Shown: piece after piece, positions 8,288 through 17,302 of the stretch | Numbering within the stretch: position 1 is the stretch's first letter | Layout of the letters: every line of letters starts with the position of its first letter | Notes under the pieces: model-generated | What the model was told of the DNA's origin: nothing | What the model saw: only the letters and a program-made list of their open reading frames with translations | The model's database searches: none | Source of the DNA: Clostridiales bacterium | GTDB taxonomy: Bacteria; Acidobacteriota; Aminicenantia; Aminicenantales; UBA8522 | Direction: 5' to 3' | DNA: 64,000 nt | Assembly (NCBI GenBank): GCA_029907205.1 | Contig: JARYMI010000003.1 | Span: 124,001-188,000, forward strand | Program-made: the position numbers and the translations under genes

Positions 8288-10422
8288 CTTTTCCTTCCTT
8301 TTTTTCGAGGAGACTCTTCTTCAGCGGCCAGGAGCGGCCGGCCATCCATGTGAGCCGGGACCGGAAGGCCGAAGACCTGAAGGACGGAGGGAGCGATGTC
8401 CATGATCGACGGTGACAGACGGTTAATCTTCCGGTTCGAGAAGAAGACGCCCGGGACATACCGCGGGTCGATGCAATGGTCGCCGCTCCAGGCTTTAGAG
8501 TTGTCCTCAAAAACTGCGCCGTTCACTTTTCCTGTAACTGAATCCCAGGAGGCCCGGTATCCCTGATTGTACCCGATGATGAGGTCAGGCGCATTTTCCC
8601 TGTAAGGACCGGCATAGATTTTATCCCGGTCGTAAACTTCGGTGATGGAGACTTCTCCTGTCTGGCTGTCCCGCAAACCGGCGAGCTTTCCGATGAGCTC
8701 GGCTTTTAAGGCCTTTGTCTCTTCTCCAGCCGGGACAACGCCCTTGGCTTCTCGGCCTTTTTGATTGATGTACAGACCGCCAAGCCCCAGGGCATAGGCT
8801 CGGGTCCGTTCCCATTCGACGTCTTTAAACCATTCTTCGCTTTCTTTTTTCCCTTCTTTTAGAGACAAGTAGCCGTTGAGATAGAGCCAGGAGTTGAGGT
8901 TGACGCCTCGCCTGAAGGATTTAAACCCGTGGTCGGACATGACGATGAGAACGCTCCGCGGTCCAAGACTCTGCCGGGCTCGGCCGACCAGGTCGTCCAT
9001 TTTTTTGTACAGGTCCTCGATGATGCCAGAGCTCATTTCTGAGGGCGTTGTCTTAAGGGCGGGGTGGCCTGCATCCAAGTACCGCCAGAACATGTGCTGG
9101 ATGCTGTCGGTTGTTTCGAAGACGCAGACGACAGCGCCTTTTTTTGTCTTGCAGAGAGCGTTTATAAGCATGGCCTCCCATTCGTGGTGGTTGGAGTACG
9201 TGAGCTCGAGGAAAGAAGCTTCATTCAAGGCCCCTTCGTTCAACGCCCAGGTGTCGTTGGCCTCGCCCAGAGTAACAAAGCTCCCTAAAAGCTTGCTGAG
9301 ATAGACCGAATAGATAAACGGGTGAGAAATCGGCAGGGCCGGCTTTTCCGGGTCAATATTGAGCGGCGTAAGGTACATTTCGAAGTGAGGCTCCACTGCC
9401 GAGACAAAAAACTTGGCGATCGCTTTGACCTTCATCCCCAGGCCCGGCCGGAAAACAAGCTTGACCCAGGGAGAAAACATGCCTTTCTTGAGCCTGAGCC
9501 TCTGTCCAGGCCAGTCGAGGAGAGCTTCGCCTTTCTCTTTGTCAAGGTCGATAGCCAGGGGAAGCCGGAGTTCTTCGGGTTTTTTAAGGAGAGAGTTATC
9601 CGGCCCTGAGATATACGTTTTGATGCGACCGTCAATAACTTCCACCGAGATGGCGACGCCTCCTTCCTTTTTTTTGATTTTCTCCTTATCCGTGGTGTAA
9701 AAGGCAAACGTTCCCTGGCTGCCCTTGAGGTCGGGCGCGCACATGCCGGAGAGGAGATGGCCAGCAAATTTTTCGGGCGGGAAAGTGATCGGGACTCTGA
9801 GAACCGTGCTGAAGATTCCGGCGTGGCCCAGGATTTTCCAGAACGGCACGCTTTTTCTAAAACCCCGGATCTCGGGCTTGCGCAAAGGAATTTTATATTT
9901 CCCCCAGGATAGCGTCTTTTTCGGCCCGGCGATGCGGGCAGACGAAAGCGCCGGCAAATAGGTCCTTGGGTCACGGCTGAGAAAATCGAAAATGTTGTGC
10001 TTGGACGGCTCAGAACCCGTCATGAAGGATGACCAGGCCACCGGCGATATAGCTGGGGTCGTCGTCTGGAGGCGGGCGTAGCTTCCCTCTTTCTTGAGCC
10101 TAGCGAGGTGGGGGAGTTTTCCTTCTGCCATGAATTTTTCAGTCAGGCTTGGCTCCAGGCCGTCCAGCCCGACAATGACAACTTTATCGACAAGCGCCTT
10201 TTTGTACGCTTGTCTGCCTTTGGCCAGGCGGAGAAGGAAGCGGAAAGGCCAGGAAAGGAATGAGAATATGGCAAGGAAGAAGGTCAAGAACAGGACAAGA
10301 AAAGAGGAGAGAAAGGCGAAACCAGCGCCTGGTCCAATATAAGCCTGGCCGGGAATAGAAAGACTTAACAAAGCGGCGATAGAAAGAACAAGCGCACTGA
10401 ACACCAAGCCTTTTCTCTTCAT
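8284..10422 (-). CDS. Membrane-anchored alkaline-phosphatase-superfamily phosphodiesterase
   Basis: A 712-residue paralogue of the next gene. It begins with a signal-like segment ending in AYIGPGAG, then a second long hydrophobic segment (about residues 33-63), so it is probably anchored in the inner membrane. The catalytic domain follows: VGLDGLEP (metal Asp), PAISPVAWSSFMTG (nucleophile region), HNIFDFLSRD, VMSDHGFKSF (metal Asp-His) and SGDHCIDP. A strongly basic tail (SPRKKGRKR) ends the protein. Both ends overlap neighbours by 4 bases, showing a translationally coupled three-gene block. The catalytic motifs look intact; the substrate is unknown. Confidence 0.88.
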   Translation of the reverse strand: MKRKGLVFSALVLSIAALLSLSIPGQAYIGPGAGFAFLSSFLVLFLTFFLAIFSFLSWPFRFLLRLAKGRQAYKKALVDKVVIVGLDGLEPSLTEKFMAEGKLPHLARLKKEGSYARLQTTTPAISPVAWSSFMTGSEPSKHNIFDFLSRDPRTYLPALSSARIAGPKKTLSWGKYKIPLRKPEIRGFRKSVPFWKILGHAGIFSTVLRVPITFPPEKFAGHLLSGMCAPDLKGSQGTFAFYTTDKEKIKKKEGGVAISVEVIDGRIKTYISGPDNSLLKKPEELRLPLAIDLDKEKGEALLDWPGQRLRLKKGMFSPWVKLVFRPGLGMKVKAIAKFFVSAVEPHFEMYLTPLNIDPEKPALPISHPFIYSVYLSKLLGSFVTLGEANDTWALNEGALNEASFLELTYSNHHEWEAMLINALCKTKKGAVVCVFETTDSIQHMFWRYLDAGHPALKTTPSEMSSGIIEDLYKKMDDLVGRARQSLGPRSVLIVMSDHGFKSFRRGVNLNSWLYLNGYLSLKEGKKESEEWFKDVEWERTRAYALGLGGLYINQKGREAKGVVPAGEETKALKAELIGKLAGLRDSQTGEVSITEVYDRDKIYAGPYRENAPDLIIGYNQGYRASWDSVTGKVNGAVFEDNSKAWSGDHCIDPRYVPGVFFSNRKINRLSPSIMDIAPSVLQVFGLPVPAHMDGRPLLAAEEESPRKKGRKR

Positions 10423-11714
10423 CGGAAATTTTCAAGGACAATCCCGGCCAAGTCACTTATGGCTAAGTTTTCGCCGAGCGGCCGGTTGGCCCAGAAAAAA
10501 GCATCATCCCATGTGTGCATGCCCTGAAGATCAGTCCGGCCAAAAATCTCTTTTTTCTTGACCGATCCCTTAAAATCAAAACCGCATTCGGCCACGGCGA
10601 TGAGGTCCGGACCCAGGGAAAGATGGGGACCTGAATAGATATCTCTGCAATCGAAGACCTGCTTCACGACTTTCCTGCCTTCGAACTCAAGCTTCTCCAG
10701 CTTTTGCCTGATCTCATCTTTCAGAGACTCAGCTACGGACGGGGCTACGATTCCCCTTGGAAATTTTTGCTCTAGATTGAGGTAAAGCCTGTTGGGATCA
10801 AGAGCAAAGGCCACACTTTCATCTGTAATGTCCTCCAGGCCTGTGGGTACGGAAGTGGAAAATTTGAGATAGCCCTCTTTCTCCAGCCAGGCGTTGAGGT
10901 AAACTTCCTGGTCGATGCCGCAAAAGCCATGATCGGACAGAAGATAAAGGCCATCATCCCCGCCGGTTAGCTTGCAGAAGGAGACGTCAATCTCATTGAT
11001 GAGGCCGTCGATCTTTCTGTAATAATCAAGGAATTCTCGATGGAATGGCCTCTTCTCATCAGCATAAGAATGCCAGAGAAAATGATGGAGCCTGTCTGTT
11101 CCCGTGATGACGAACTCGAAATAATCCCAGTCCTCATCCCAGAAATGGTTCAGAGCTTTTTGCCCGCTGGTCAGAGTTTTGAAGAGTTCCTGCCAGAGGA
11201 AGTCGTGGTTTTCGCGTGATTTTACGGTGTCTATATCTATCTGGTAGCCCATCCTTTCTAAAACGTCCTTTTGAGACGGGGGATAGACGGCTTTGGCCAG
11301 GTCAATGGCCACAAACCCTGAGATAAGGACTCCGTTAACAGGCCGCGCCGGGTAAGTGGCGGGCTGATTGATGACGATGGACTTCTTCCCTTGAGCGCCA
11401 AGTTTGTCCCAAAATGTCGGGCACTTGTCATCAAGAAAATTTGGATAAAAGACCTGGTAAGAGCCAGGCTTGAAGTCAGTGAACCCAAAAATGCCATGGG
11501 TCCCGGGGTTGGTTCCTGTCATAAAATTCGTCCAGCTTACGGCCGATATTTCGGGCAGACTGGCTTTAAGCTCATGAAGATGGCCTCTCTGGATCAGTGC
11601 GCTCATAGAGGACATGATGCCGCGGCGGGCCAGGTCAGTGACGAGCGAGTAGGGGACTCCGTCGAGCCCTATAACACAGACCTTTGGTCTTTTTTTCTTT
11701 TTAAATAAAGCCAT
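10419..11714 (-). CDS. Cytoplasmic-type alkaline-phosphatase-superfamily phosphodiesterase
   Basis: A 431-residue member of the same superfamily as its two downstream neighbours, but without signal peptide or membrane segment: it starts MALFKKKKRPKVCVIGLDGVP, moving straight into the first metal-site motif. SAVSWTNFMTGTNPGTHGIFGF is the nucleophile region, GTDRLHHFLW and YLLSDHGFCG the later metal ligands, and MHTWDDAFFW replaces the SGDH motif of the other two, though a histidine is kept. It is the first gene of the operon; an extended -10 lies 11 bases before the ATG and there is no ribosome site, suggesting a leaderless message. It would act in the cytoplasm unless carried by another protein. 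Confidence 0.87.
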   Translation of the reverse strand: MALFKKKKRPKVCVIGLDGVPYSLVTDLARRGIMSSMSALIQRGHLHELKASLPEISAVSWTNFMTGTNPGTHGIFGFTDFKPGSYQVFYPNFLDDKCPTFWDKLGAQGKKSIVINQPATYPARPVNGVLISGFVAIDLAKAVYPPSQKDVLERMGYQIDIDTVKSRENHDFLWQELFKTLTSGQKALNHFWDEDWDYFEFVITGTDRLHHFLWHSYADEKRPFHREFLDYYRKIDGLINEIDVSFCKLTGGDDGLYLLSDHGFCGIDQEVYLNAWLEKEGYLKFSTSVPTGLEDITDESVAFALDPNRLYLNLEQKFPRGIVAPSVAESLKDEIRQKLEKLEFEGRKVVKQVFDCRDIYSGPHLSLGPDLIAVAECGFDFKGSVKKKEIFGRTDLQGMHTWDDAFFWANRPLGENLAISDLAGIVLENFR

Positions 11715-11725
11715 TAGAAATTGAT

Positions 11726-11734
11726 ATTATAGCA
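11726..11734 (-). promoter_or_regulatory. Extended -10 promoter of the phosphodiesterase operon
   Basis: On the minus strand TGCTATAAT (11734-11726) is a perfect extended -10. TTGCGC lies 15 bases upstream as a poor -35. The -10 ends 11 bases before the ATG at 11714, so the transcript would start about 5 bases before the start codon. Confidence 0.5.
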
Positions 11735-11763
11735 CAGACAGGACAAGCGCAACGCCCTCGGGG

Positions 11764-13878
11764 TCAGTCGATAATAATCCGGGCGTCGACGATCCGGCAG
11801 CCTTTCCCTTTTTCGAACACCAGGAGCGGGTTGATGTCTAACTCCTGAATCTCTTCAAAATCCACCACCAACTGGCTGAGCCGCTTGAGGCAATCAGCGA
11901 TGGCTTCGACATCATAGGCAGGACCGCCGCGGAATCCTTCCAGAATCTTATGGGTTTTGGTTTTCTTGATCATGGCAAGCGCTGAATACTCCCGGATGGG
12001 CGCCAGGCGGAAAGTGACGTCTTCCAGGGCCTCAACGTAGATTCCGCCCAGTCCGAACATCAGGATGGGGCCGAATTGAGAGTCTCTGTTCATGCCCAGA
12101 ATCACTTCCTTTCCTGCGCTCACCATTTCTTCAACGATCAAGCCGGCGATCCTGGCCTCAGGCTTGAGGCGGAGCACGTTGTCGCATATCTCTCGGTAAG
12201 CCAGCCTGACCTCGTTTTTGTCCCTGAGGTCGAGCTTGACGCCGCCGTAATCAAATTTATGGATGACATCAGGAGAGGCAACCTTCATGGCTACGGGAAA
12301 CCCGATGTTTTCGGCCGCTTCGACCGCCCTCTGTTCGCTCCGGGCGAGAAAGGACTTCACGACGGGAAAGTTGTAAGCCTTCAGAACCTCGTAAGCTTCG
12401 TGTTCGAGGAGCAAGCGGCGGCCTTCTTGCCTGACAGAAGCGATAATCTGGCGAGCTTTTGCTTTCTGGACGCGGTACGTTTTGATTCCTGTCTGCGGAC
12501 GCTTCAGCCATTGGGTGAAATTCCTCATTTCCGCCAGCACTTTGGCCGCTGACTCGGGAAACCTGTAGTTGGGCAGGCCGTTTTCTTCGAGAATTTCTAT
12601 CCCCTTGGACACATCGTAGACTCCCAGGAGGCAGCAGACGACCGGCTTGTCCGAAGCCCTGGCAACTTTGACGATAGCCGACGAAATTTTATCGACCTTG
12701 GTGAATGCTGTCGGCGTCAAGATGACGATAGACGAGTGGATCTTCTTGTCCCGAAGCACAGCACGCAACGCAGCTTCATACTGTTCGGCCTGGGCTTCAG
12801 CAATGAGGTCAACCGGGTTTTGGAGGCTGGCTGTCGAGGGGAGGATTTTCCGCAACTTTGCCTTTGTCTCCGGGCTCAAAGGCGCGACGTTGAGGTTGTG
12901 CCGGATGCAGGAATCCGTGGCCAAGATCCCGGGACCCCCGGAGTTTGTGATGATGGCGACGTTCCTGCCCTGGGGAAGAGGCTGGCTGGAGAAAGCTTTG
13001 ACATAATCGAAAAGCTCTTCAAGTGTATCAACTCTGAGGACGCCGCACTGTTCAAAGATGGCGTCATAGACTTTGTCTGAACCGGCCAGCGATCCGGTGT
13101 GGGAGGAGGCGGCCCTGGCTCCAACTAAAGTCCGTCCGGCCTTGAGGGCGATAATCGGCTTCGGCCGCACTCTGGAGCTTGTGATTTCCCTGGCAATCGA
13201 CATGAACTCCCGGCCGTTGACCAGGTCTTCGAGGTACATCAGGATGACGTCGGTCTTGGAGTCGGACTTGAGATAGTGAAGGAGTTCATTCTCGTTGACG
13301 CCTGCCTTGTTGCCCATGCTGATGAACTTGGAGAAACCGATGTTGGCCTCCTTGGCGTAGTCAAGCACGGCCACGCAGAGGGCGCCGCTCTGGGAGATAA
13401 AAGCGATGTTCCCTTCCTTGGGCATCTGGGTGCCGAAGGTGGCGTTCATCGAGGACCCGGGGTCGGTGTTGATGACCCCGAGGCAGTTCGGCCCGACCAG
13501 GGTTATATCGTGGTGCTTGATGATTTCTTGGACTCTGCGTTCAAGGAGGATTCCTTCCCCGCCGATTTCCTTGAAGCCGGCCGTGATGACGATGGCTCCC
13601 TTGACGCCCCTCTGCCCGCATTCTTCGAGGACAGCCGGCACGACCCGGCTGGGGACGACGACAACAGCCAGGTCAACCTGATCAGGAATGTCCGAGACGC
13701 GCGGGTAGGATTTTATGCCCAAAATGCCGTCAGCCTTTGGGTTAACGGGGAAGACAATTCCTTTGAAACGGTTGCCTAAAAGGTTGGCGAGAAGCGATTG
13801 ACCGACGCTTCCGGGCTCGCGGGAAGCGCCGATGACAGCAATGGTCCGGGGAGAAAAAATAGCCTTAAGCTTTTCCAT
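11764..13878 (-). CDS. Acyl-CoA synthetase (ADP/NDP-forming), fused alpha-beta, acetyl-CoA synthetase type
   Basis: A 704-residue enzyme that converts acyl-CoA + ADP + Pi to acid + CoA + ATP, giving substrate-level ATP in fermenters. The first 460 residues are the alpha part: CoA-binding Rossmann domain (TIAVIGASREPGSVG), ligase domains, and SSHTGSLAG with the phosphohistidine (about residue 260). The last 230 residues are the beta-type ATP-grasp domain (FPVAMKVASPDVIHKFDYGG, LDINPLLVF). The start at ATG 13878 is preferred over the in-frame ATG at 13902 because AAAGGA precedes only the inner one; a TATAAT lies at 13931-13926 on the minus strand. It stands alone next to the HD-GYP gene. Acyl specificity (acetyl or branched/aryl) is not decidable here. 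Confidence 0.92.
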   Translation of the reverse strand: MEKLKAIFSPRTIAVIGASREPGSVGQSLLANLLGNRFKGIVFPVNPKADGILGIKSYPRVSDIPDQVDLAVVVVPSRVVPAVLEECGQRGVKGAIVITAGFKEIGGEGILLERRVQEIIKHHDITLVGPNCLGVINTDPGSSMNATFGTQMPKEGNIAFISQSGALCVAVLDYAKEANIGFSKFISMGNKAGVNENELLHYLKSDSKTDVILMYLEDLVNGREFMSIAREITSSRVRPKPIIALKAGRTLVGARAASSHTGSLAGSDKVYDAIFEQCGVLRVDTLEELFDYVKAFSSQPLPQGRNVAIITNSGGPGILATDSCIRHNLNVAPLSPETKAKLRKILPSTASLQNPVDLIAEAQAEQYEAALRAVLRDKKIHSSIVILTPTAFTKVDKISSAIVKVARASDKPVVCCLLGVYDVSKGIEILEENGLPNYRFPESAAKVLAEMRNFTQWLKRPQTGIKTYRVQKAKARQIIASVRQEGRRLLLEHEAYEVLKAYNFPVVKSFLARSEQRAVEAAENIGFPVAMKVASPDVIHKFDYGGVKLDLRDKNEVRLAYREICDNVLRLKPEARIAGLIVEEMVSAGKEVILGMNRDSQFGPILMFGLGGIYVEALEDVTFRLAPIREYSALAMIKKTKTHKILEGFRGGPAYDVEAIADCLKRLSQLVVDFEEIQELDINPLLVFEKGKGCRIVDARIIID

Positions 13879-13960
13879 ACGTTCCTTTTTCTTAGTTTGC
13901 ATTAAATATTACTATTCCCATCGAAATTATACAATATCGGTCACGGTCGTGAAACCCCCG

Positions 13961-15412
13961 TCACTGCACCTGGGCAACAAAATAGTCGGCAACGCGGACG
14001 TCGTATTTTTCTGGATCCAGGGTCTTGACGATGGTCCGTGAATACCGGTTCGTGAGTGGGTCTATCTTGCTCAGGTCAATGATGGCGCCGTCAACTTTGT
14101 TTCGGTGAGGGTCTGTGATGAGCTTCACTTGGGGCCGGAGGAGAAGCCGCGGGTCCGGGTTGTTTTCAACGACAAGGCCTAACTCTCCTGTGTTCAACGC
14201 GATAAGAGTCCCGACCGGGTAGACTCCCATCATCTTGACAAATTCCCTGAGAAGGAGGGGATGGAATTCCTTGCCGGATTGCTCGAGCATCAAGCTCAAG
14301 GCCTCCTCTCGCGTGAACACTTTTGTCCGGTAGACTCGCTTGGTCGTGATGGCGTCGAAAAAGTCGACGATCTTGACGATCTTGCTGAAGAGATTCACCG
14401 ATTGTTTTTTGAAAGGGCGGGGATATCCGGACCGGTCCTCCTTGATATGGTGCTCTAAGGCGACATGAACGGCGTGAAGGGGCAACTTTCTTAATTCCCT
14501 GAATTGAACGAGCTTGCCCGCTCCTTGATAGGGATGTCTTTCGATGATTTCTCTTTCCCTGTCGTCGAGTTTGCCCGGTTTTTCCAGGATTTCCTTGGGG
14601 GTGTCGAGTTTGCCGAAGTCATGAAAGAAGGCACTGATGCCCAAATCGACAAGCTCGTTTCGGTCAAGGCCAAGCCGCCTTCCCAAAGCAATGGCCAGGA
14701 TGCAGACGTTCATCGAGTGGTTAAGCGTGTACTCATGGAAGTTTTTGATATTGGTCAAACCCTGGACGAACGATTCATTGTCGACAATATGATTGAAGAT
14801 GGACTGCATCAGCCTTCGCGTCGTGCCGAGCTTGATCTTTTCCTGGCCGCTCTCGGCCTCGAAGACCTCTTCAAGATGAGTGAGGCCCAGAAAAAACACC
14901 TTGGCCGCGTATTTCTCACGGCTGGGCGCAAGGCCGGAAGGGAGTATTTTTTCAAGGGCAATTCGGCTGACGCCTCTGGCGCTGAGTTCAGCGACGAGCT
15001 TTTCATACGTCTGGCCAGGCTTCTCTTCCGTCTTGGCCAGCACCATCGCGAAAATCTTGAGGTCATTTTCGGCCAAACCCGGCTCAAAGCGGATGCCTCC
15101 AACCTCTTTCCTTTTGAACTCTTCCAGGATGAACTTGAAAAACTGGTAATTCGAAAACCCATACTTCAGGCGGATGGTGTTGAAAAAAATCGTGCTTTGC
15201 CTGGCTACGAGCGACGCTTGCCCCGATTCAGTCAGCGCTTGCTGAATGAGCCTGAACAGCAACGAGACCTGCCTCTCGAACAGGAGATTGTTCGGTTCGT
15301 AAATCCTGGCACTTTTAAGCACAATATTCAGCCGGATGACCATGTCCACAGCAAGATGATGAAGGGCTTTTGCTTTCTCGGGAGAAATCGTTTGGGCTTC
15401 AGGGCTTTTCAT
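13961..15412 (-). CDS. HD-GYP domain protein (probable c-di-GMP phosphodiesterase)
   Basis: A 483-residue protein. The C-terminal half is an HD-GYP domain: HSMNVCILA, AFFHDFGK with His264-Asp265, KPGKLDDRE, His293, HHIKEDRSGYP at 321-331 and IVDFFDAITTKRVY. HD-GYP enzymes hydrolyse c-di-GMP. The usual HHE is HHI here, and DGxGYP is DRSGYP; the metal-binding histidines are kept, so activity is likely but not certain. The first 130 residues form a separate helical/beta module that is echoed at the N-terminus of the upstream HEAT-repeat protein. Its ATG lies inside the end of that gene (14-base overlap), so the two are coupled. It probably works with the PilZ protein at 48565 and the pilins. Confidence 0.88.
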   Translation of the reverse strand: MKSPEAQTISPEKAKALHHLAVDMVIRLNIVLKSARIYEPNNLLFERQVSLLFRLIQQALTESGQASLVARQSTIFFNTIRLKYGFSNYQFFKFILEEFKRKEVGGIRFEPGLAENDLKIFAMVLAKTEEKPGQTYEKLVAELSARGVSRIALEKILPSGLAPSREKYAAKVFFLGLTHLEEVFEAESGQEKIKLGTTRRLMQSIFNHIVDNESFVQGLTNIKNFHEYTLNHSMNVCILAIALGRRLGLDRNELVDLGISAFFHDFGKLDTPKEILEKPGKLDDREREIIERHPYQGAGKLVQFRELRKLPLHAVHVALEHHIKEDRSGYPRPFKKQSVNLFSKIVKIVDFFDAITTKRVYRTKVFTREEALSLMLEQSGKEFHPLLLREFVKMMGVYPVGTLIALNTGELGLVVENNPDPRLLLRPQVKLITDPHRNKVDGAIIDLSKIDPLTNRYSRTIVKTLDPEKYDVRVADYFVAQVQ

Positions 15413-17207
15413 TCGGTGTGCCTTGGTGAACCGAGGAGGCCCGGCGGTGGGAAATGTCTTCTAATGCTTTGACACAGGCCTCCCGGACTCTCCTTGAACG
15501 GCTCTTTGTGCCTTCTTTCAAGGCTTTTTCAGCTTCGGCCATAGCCATTTTTCCAAGGGCGGAGGCGGCGGCGACCGCCAGGTCTGTTTTGTCGCGTCCG
15601 GCCGTTAAAAAAGATGTTTTTTTTAGGCTCTTTCTCAGTAATTCACAGGCTTCTGGAGAACCGCTCCTGGCCAGTGCCTCCAAGATGGCTTCTTTTTCAT
15701 TCATCGTCTTTTTTTTAAACGCCTTGTTTCGAGCCAATATCAGGAGGTGATCCAGGACGGTTTTTTGGATGGGTTTTATGGCCCGGGCAGCAGCCGTTCG
15801 CACGTCCTCGTTTTCGTCTGAGAGAAACCCGATGAGAATTTTTCCGGCCGTCTCATCGTCGATTCGAGAGAGGGCTTTGACTGCCTCGAGCTTGATGAGG
15901 TTGCTCCGGTAACCCAAGAAGCTGGCCAGAAAGGAGACGATTCGTTTGTCCTGGCTTTGACTTAAAAGGCCGATGATTTCCCCTGTCAATCGCGGTTTTG
16001 ATTCCTGGACAAGGCTCATCACCACGCTCGCGTCCTGGCGGCCGATTTCTGCGAGGATGTCGAGAGCAGCTCGGCGACGCCGTTCGTCACTTGAACTCTC
16101 GAAAACAGCGGCTAAGGGCCGCGCCGCCGAGGGGCCGACGAGTCTTAGATAGAAAAGCAGCGAATCGATGTCTTTCACCTTGCTGAGATCGATGGAGTCG
16201 AAAAGCTCAGCGACGAGGCTTCTCTTGGTGATTTCTGCCATGAGGGCTTCGAGGAAGGCGGCTTTCGTTTTATTTGTCGTGGCGAAGGCGTCCCTGATCT
16301 CGTGGAGAGATTGGATGAGCCTCGCCGCTTTTGCAAAGTCATTCTTTTGGACGGCTTCATCGTGAACCTGTTTCAGGACATCGGCGATGGCCGGGAATTG
16401 CTCGGCCCGCTCTTCGAGGTATACGATCTCCGTGATCAGGTTCAAGTATTCGTCTTCGGGCGAAATCCGGCGGTTCGAAAGGAGCAACGTTTCAATCTCA
16501 CGCAGGTCCTGATCATCCGAAGCGGCCTGCTCCGGAGGGACGTCTTCCTGAACCGATAGCGAGCTTTCTTCCGCCAGCCTGACCGCTGAGGCCTCGACAA
16601 CCAGAGCAGCGCGGCAGATCGCCTCCAGGTCCTCGGGAGTTAGCTCAATCCTGCCGCTTGAGAGCGTCTCCTTGTCGACTCTTAGTTCGAGCGGCGGCCT
16701 GCCAACACCTATTTTTGTCTCGAGGAAATCATCCGGAGCATCATACCGGATGTTCGCTAGGTCCATTTCCCAGAGAGCGTTGACGATATCCCCTTCTTCT
16801 GGTGGAAGCTGGGATACCTTCTTGATTGTCTCCAGGAAAGCCTTCAGCTCTTCTTTTTCAAGCCCCCGGTAAAAATAGAGCTTTTTCATCCCGTCTTTGA
16901 AAAAGAAAAAGGGAAGGCTTTTGACGGGGTGGGCGTCTTCGTAGACCTTTTTCCCGGCAAACGTGAAGGCCTGTTCTTCAATGCCCAGCTCGAGCTTCCA
17001 GTGGGCGTCGAGGTACTCCTTCAACCTTGTCTCGAGGTCCAAAATAAAATTGACGACCGCTTTATGTTCGGCCGGAAAAATCTTGGCGGCAGAGACGGCG
17101 TTGGCAAGGACGATGAGGATTTCTTTGACCTTAGCGAGATGAACTGGATCAAGGATGGCATCCGCGGATGCCGAGTCCTCTGGGCATCCCGCTTTTTTCG
17201 ATTCCAC
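15399..17207 (-). CDS. HEAT-repeat protein with HD-GYP-partner N-terminal module
   Basis: A 602-residue soluble protein. Residues about 20-130 share layout with the start of the downstream HD-GYP protein: a helix, an IFPAEHKAVVNF / IYEPNNLLFERQ segment, a strand with aromatic residues, and RGLEKEELKAFLETI. A low-complexity acidic linker follows, then helical HEAT/armadillo-like repeats from about residue 340 (ARPLAAVFESSSDERRRRAALDILAEIG; LIKLEAVKALSRIDDETAGKILIGFL), typical of protein-binding scaffolds. GTG at 17207 with AAGGA four bases upstream is the likely start; a TTG at 17219 has no ribosome site. A promoter lies just upstream. Function unknown; inferred partner or regulator of the HD-GYP protein. 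Confidence 0.8.
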   Translation of the reverse strand: MESKKAGCPEDSASADAILDPVHLAKVKEILIVLANAVSAAKIFPAEHKAVVNFILDLETRLKEYLDAHWKLELGIEEQAFTFAGKKVYEDAHPVKSLPFFFFKDGMKKLYFYRGLEKEELKAFLETIKKVSQLPPEEGDIVNALWEMDLANIRYDAPDDFLETKIGVGRPPLELRVDKETLSSGRIELTPEDLEAICRAALVVEASAVRLAEESSLSVQEDVPPEQAASDDQDLREIETLLLSNRRISPEDEYLNLITEIVYLEERAEQFPAIADVLKQVHDEAVQKNDFAKAARLIQSLHEIRDAFATTNKTKAAFLEALMAEITKRSLVAELFDSIDLSKVKDIDSLLFYLRLVGPSAARPLAAVFESSSDERRRRAALDILAEIGRQDASVVMSLVQESKPRLTGEIIGLLSQSQDKRIVSFLASFLGYRSNLIKLEAVKALSRIDDETAGKILIGFLSDENEDVRTAAARAIKPIQKTVLDHLLILARNKAFKKKTMNEKEAILEALARSGSPEACELLRKSLKKTSFLTAGRDKTDLAVAAASALGKMAMAEAEKALKEGTKSRSRRVREACVKALEDISHRRASSVHQGTPNEKP

Positions 17208-17249
17208 TCTATCCTTCAATTCAATCGATTTCTCTTCCCACCACGCCTT

Positions 17250-17279
17250 ATTTTAGCCTTTTTGTCGCTCCAGCGTCAA
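17250..17279 (-). promoter_or_regulatory. Promoter of the HEAT-repeat / HD-GYP pair
   Basis: Minus strand TTGACG (17279-17274), 18-base spacer, TAAAAT (17255-17250), 43 bases before the GTG start. It lies in the short gap after rhaA, which separates this pair from the rhamnose genes. Confidence 0.62.
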
Positions 17280-17302
17280 TTCCTTGGCGGCCTCCTGCGC
17301 CG

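Noticed and set aside
13961..15412. Inactive HD-GYP domain
   Set aside because: HHE is HHI and DGxGYP is DRSGYP, but the HD pair, other metal histidines and GYP are intact, so inactivity cannot be claimed.
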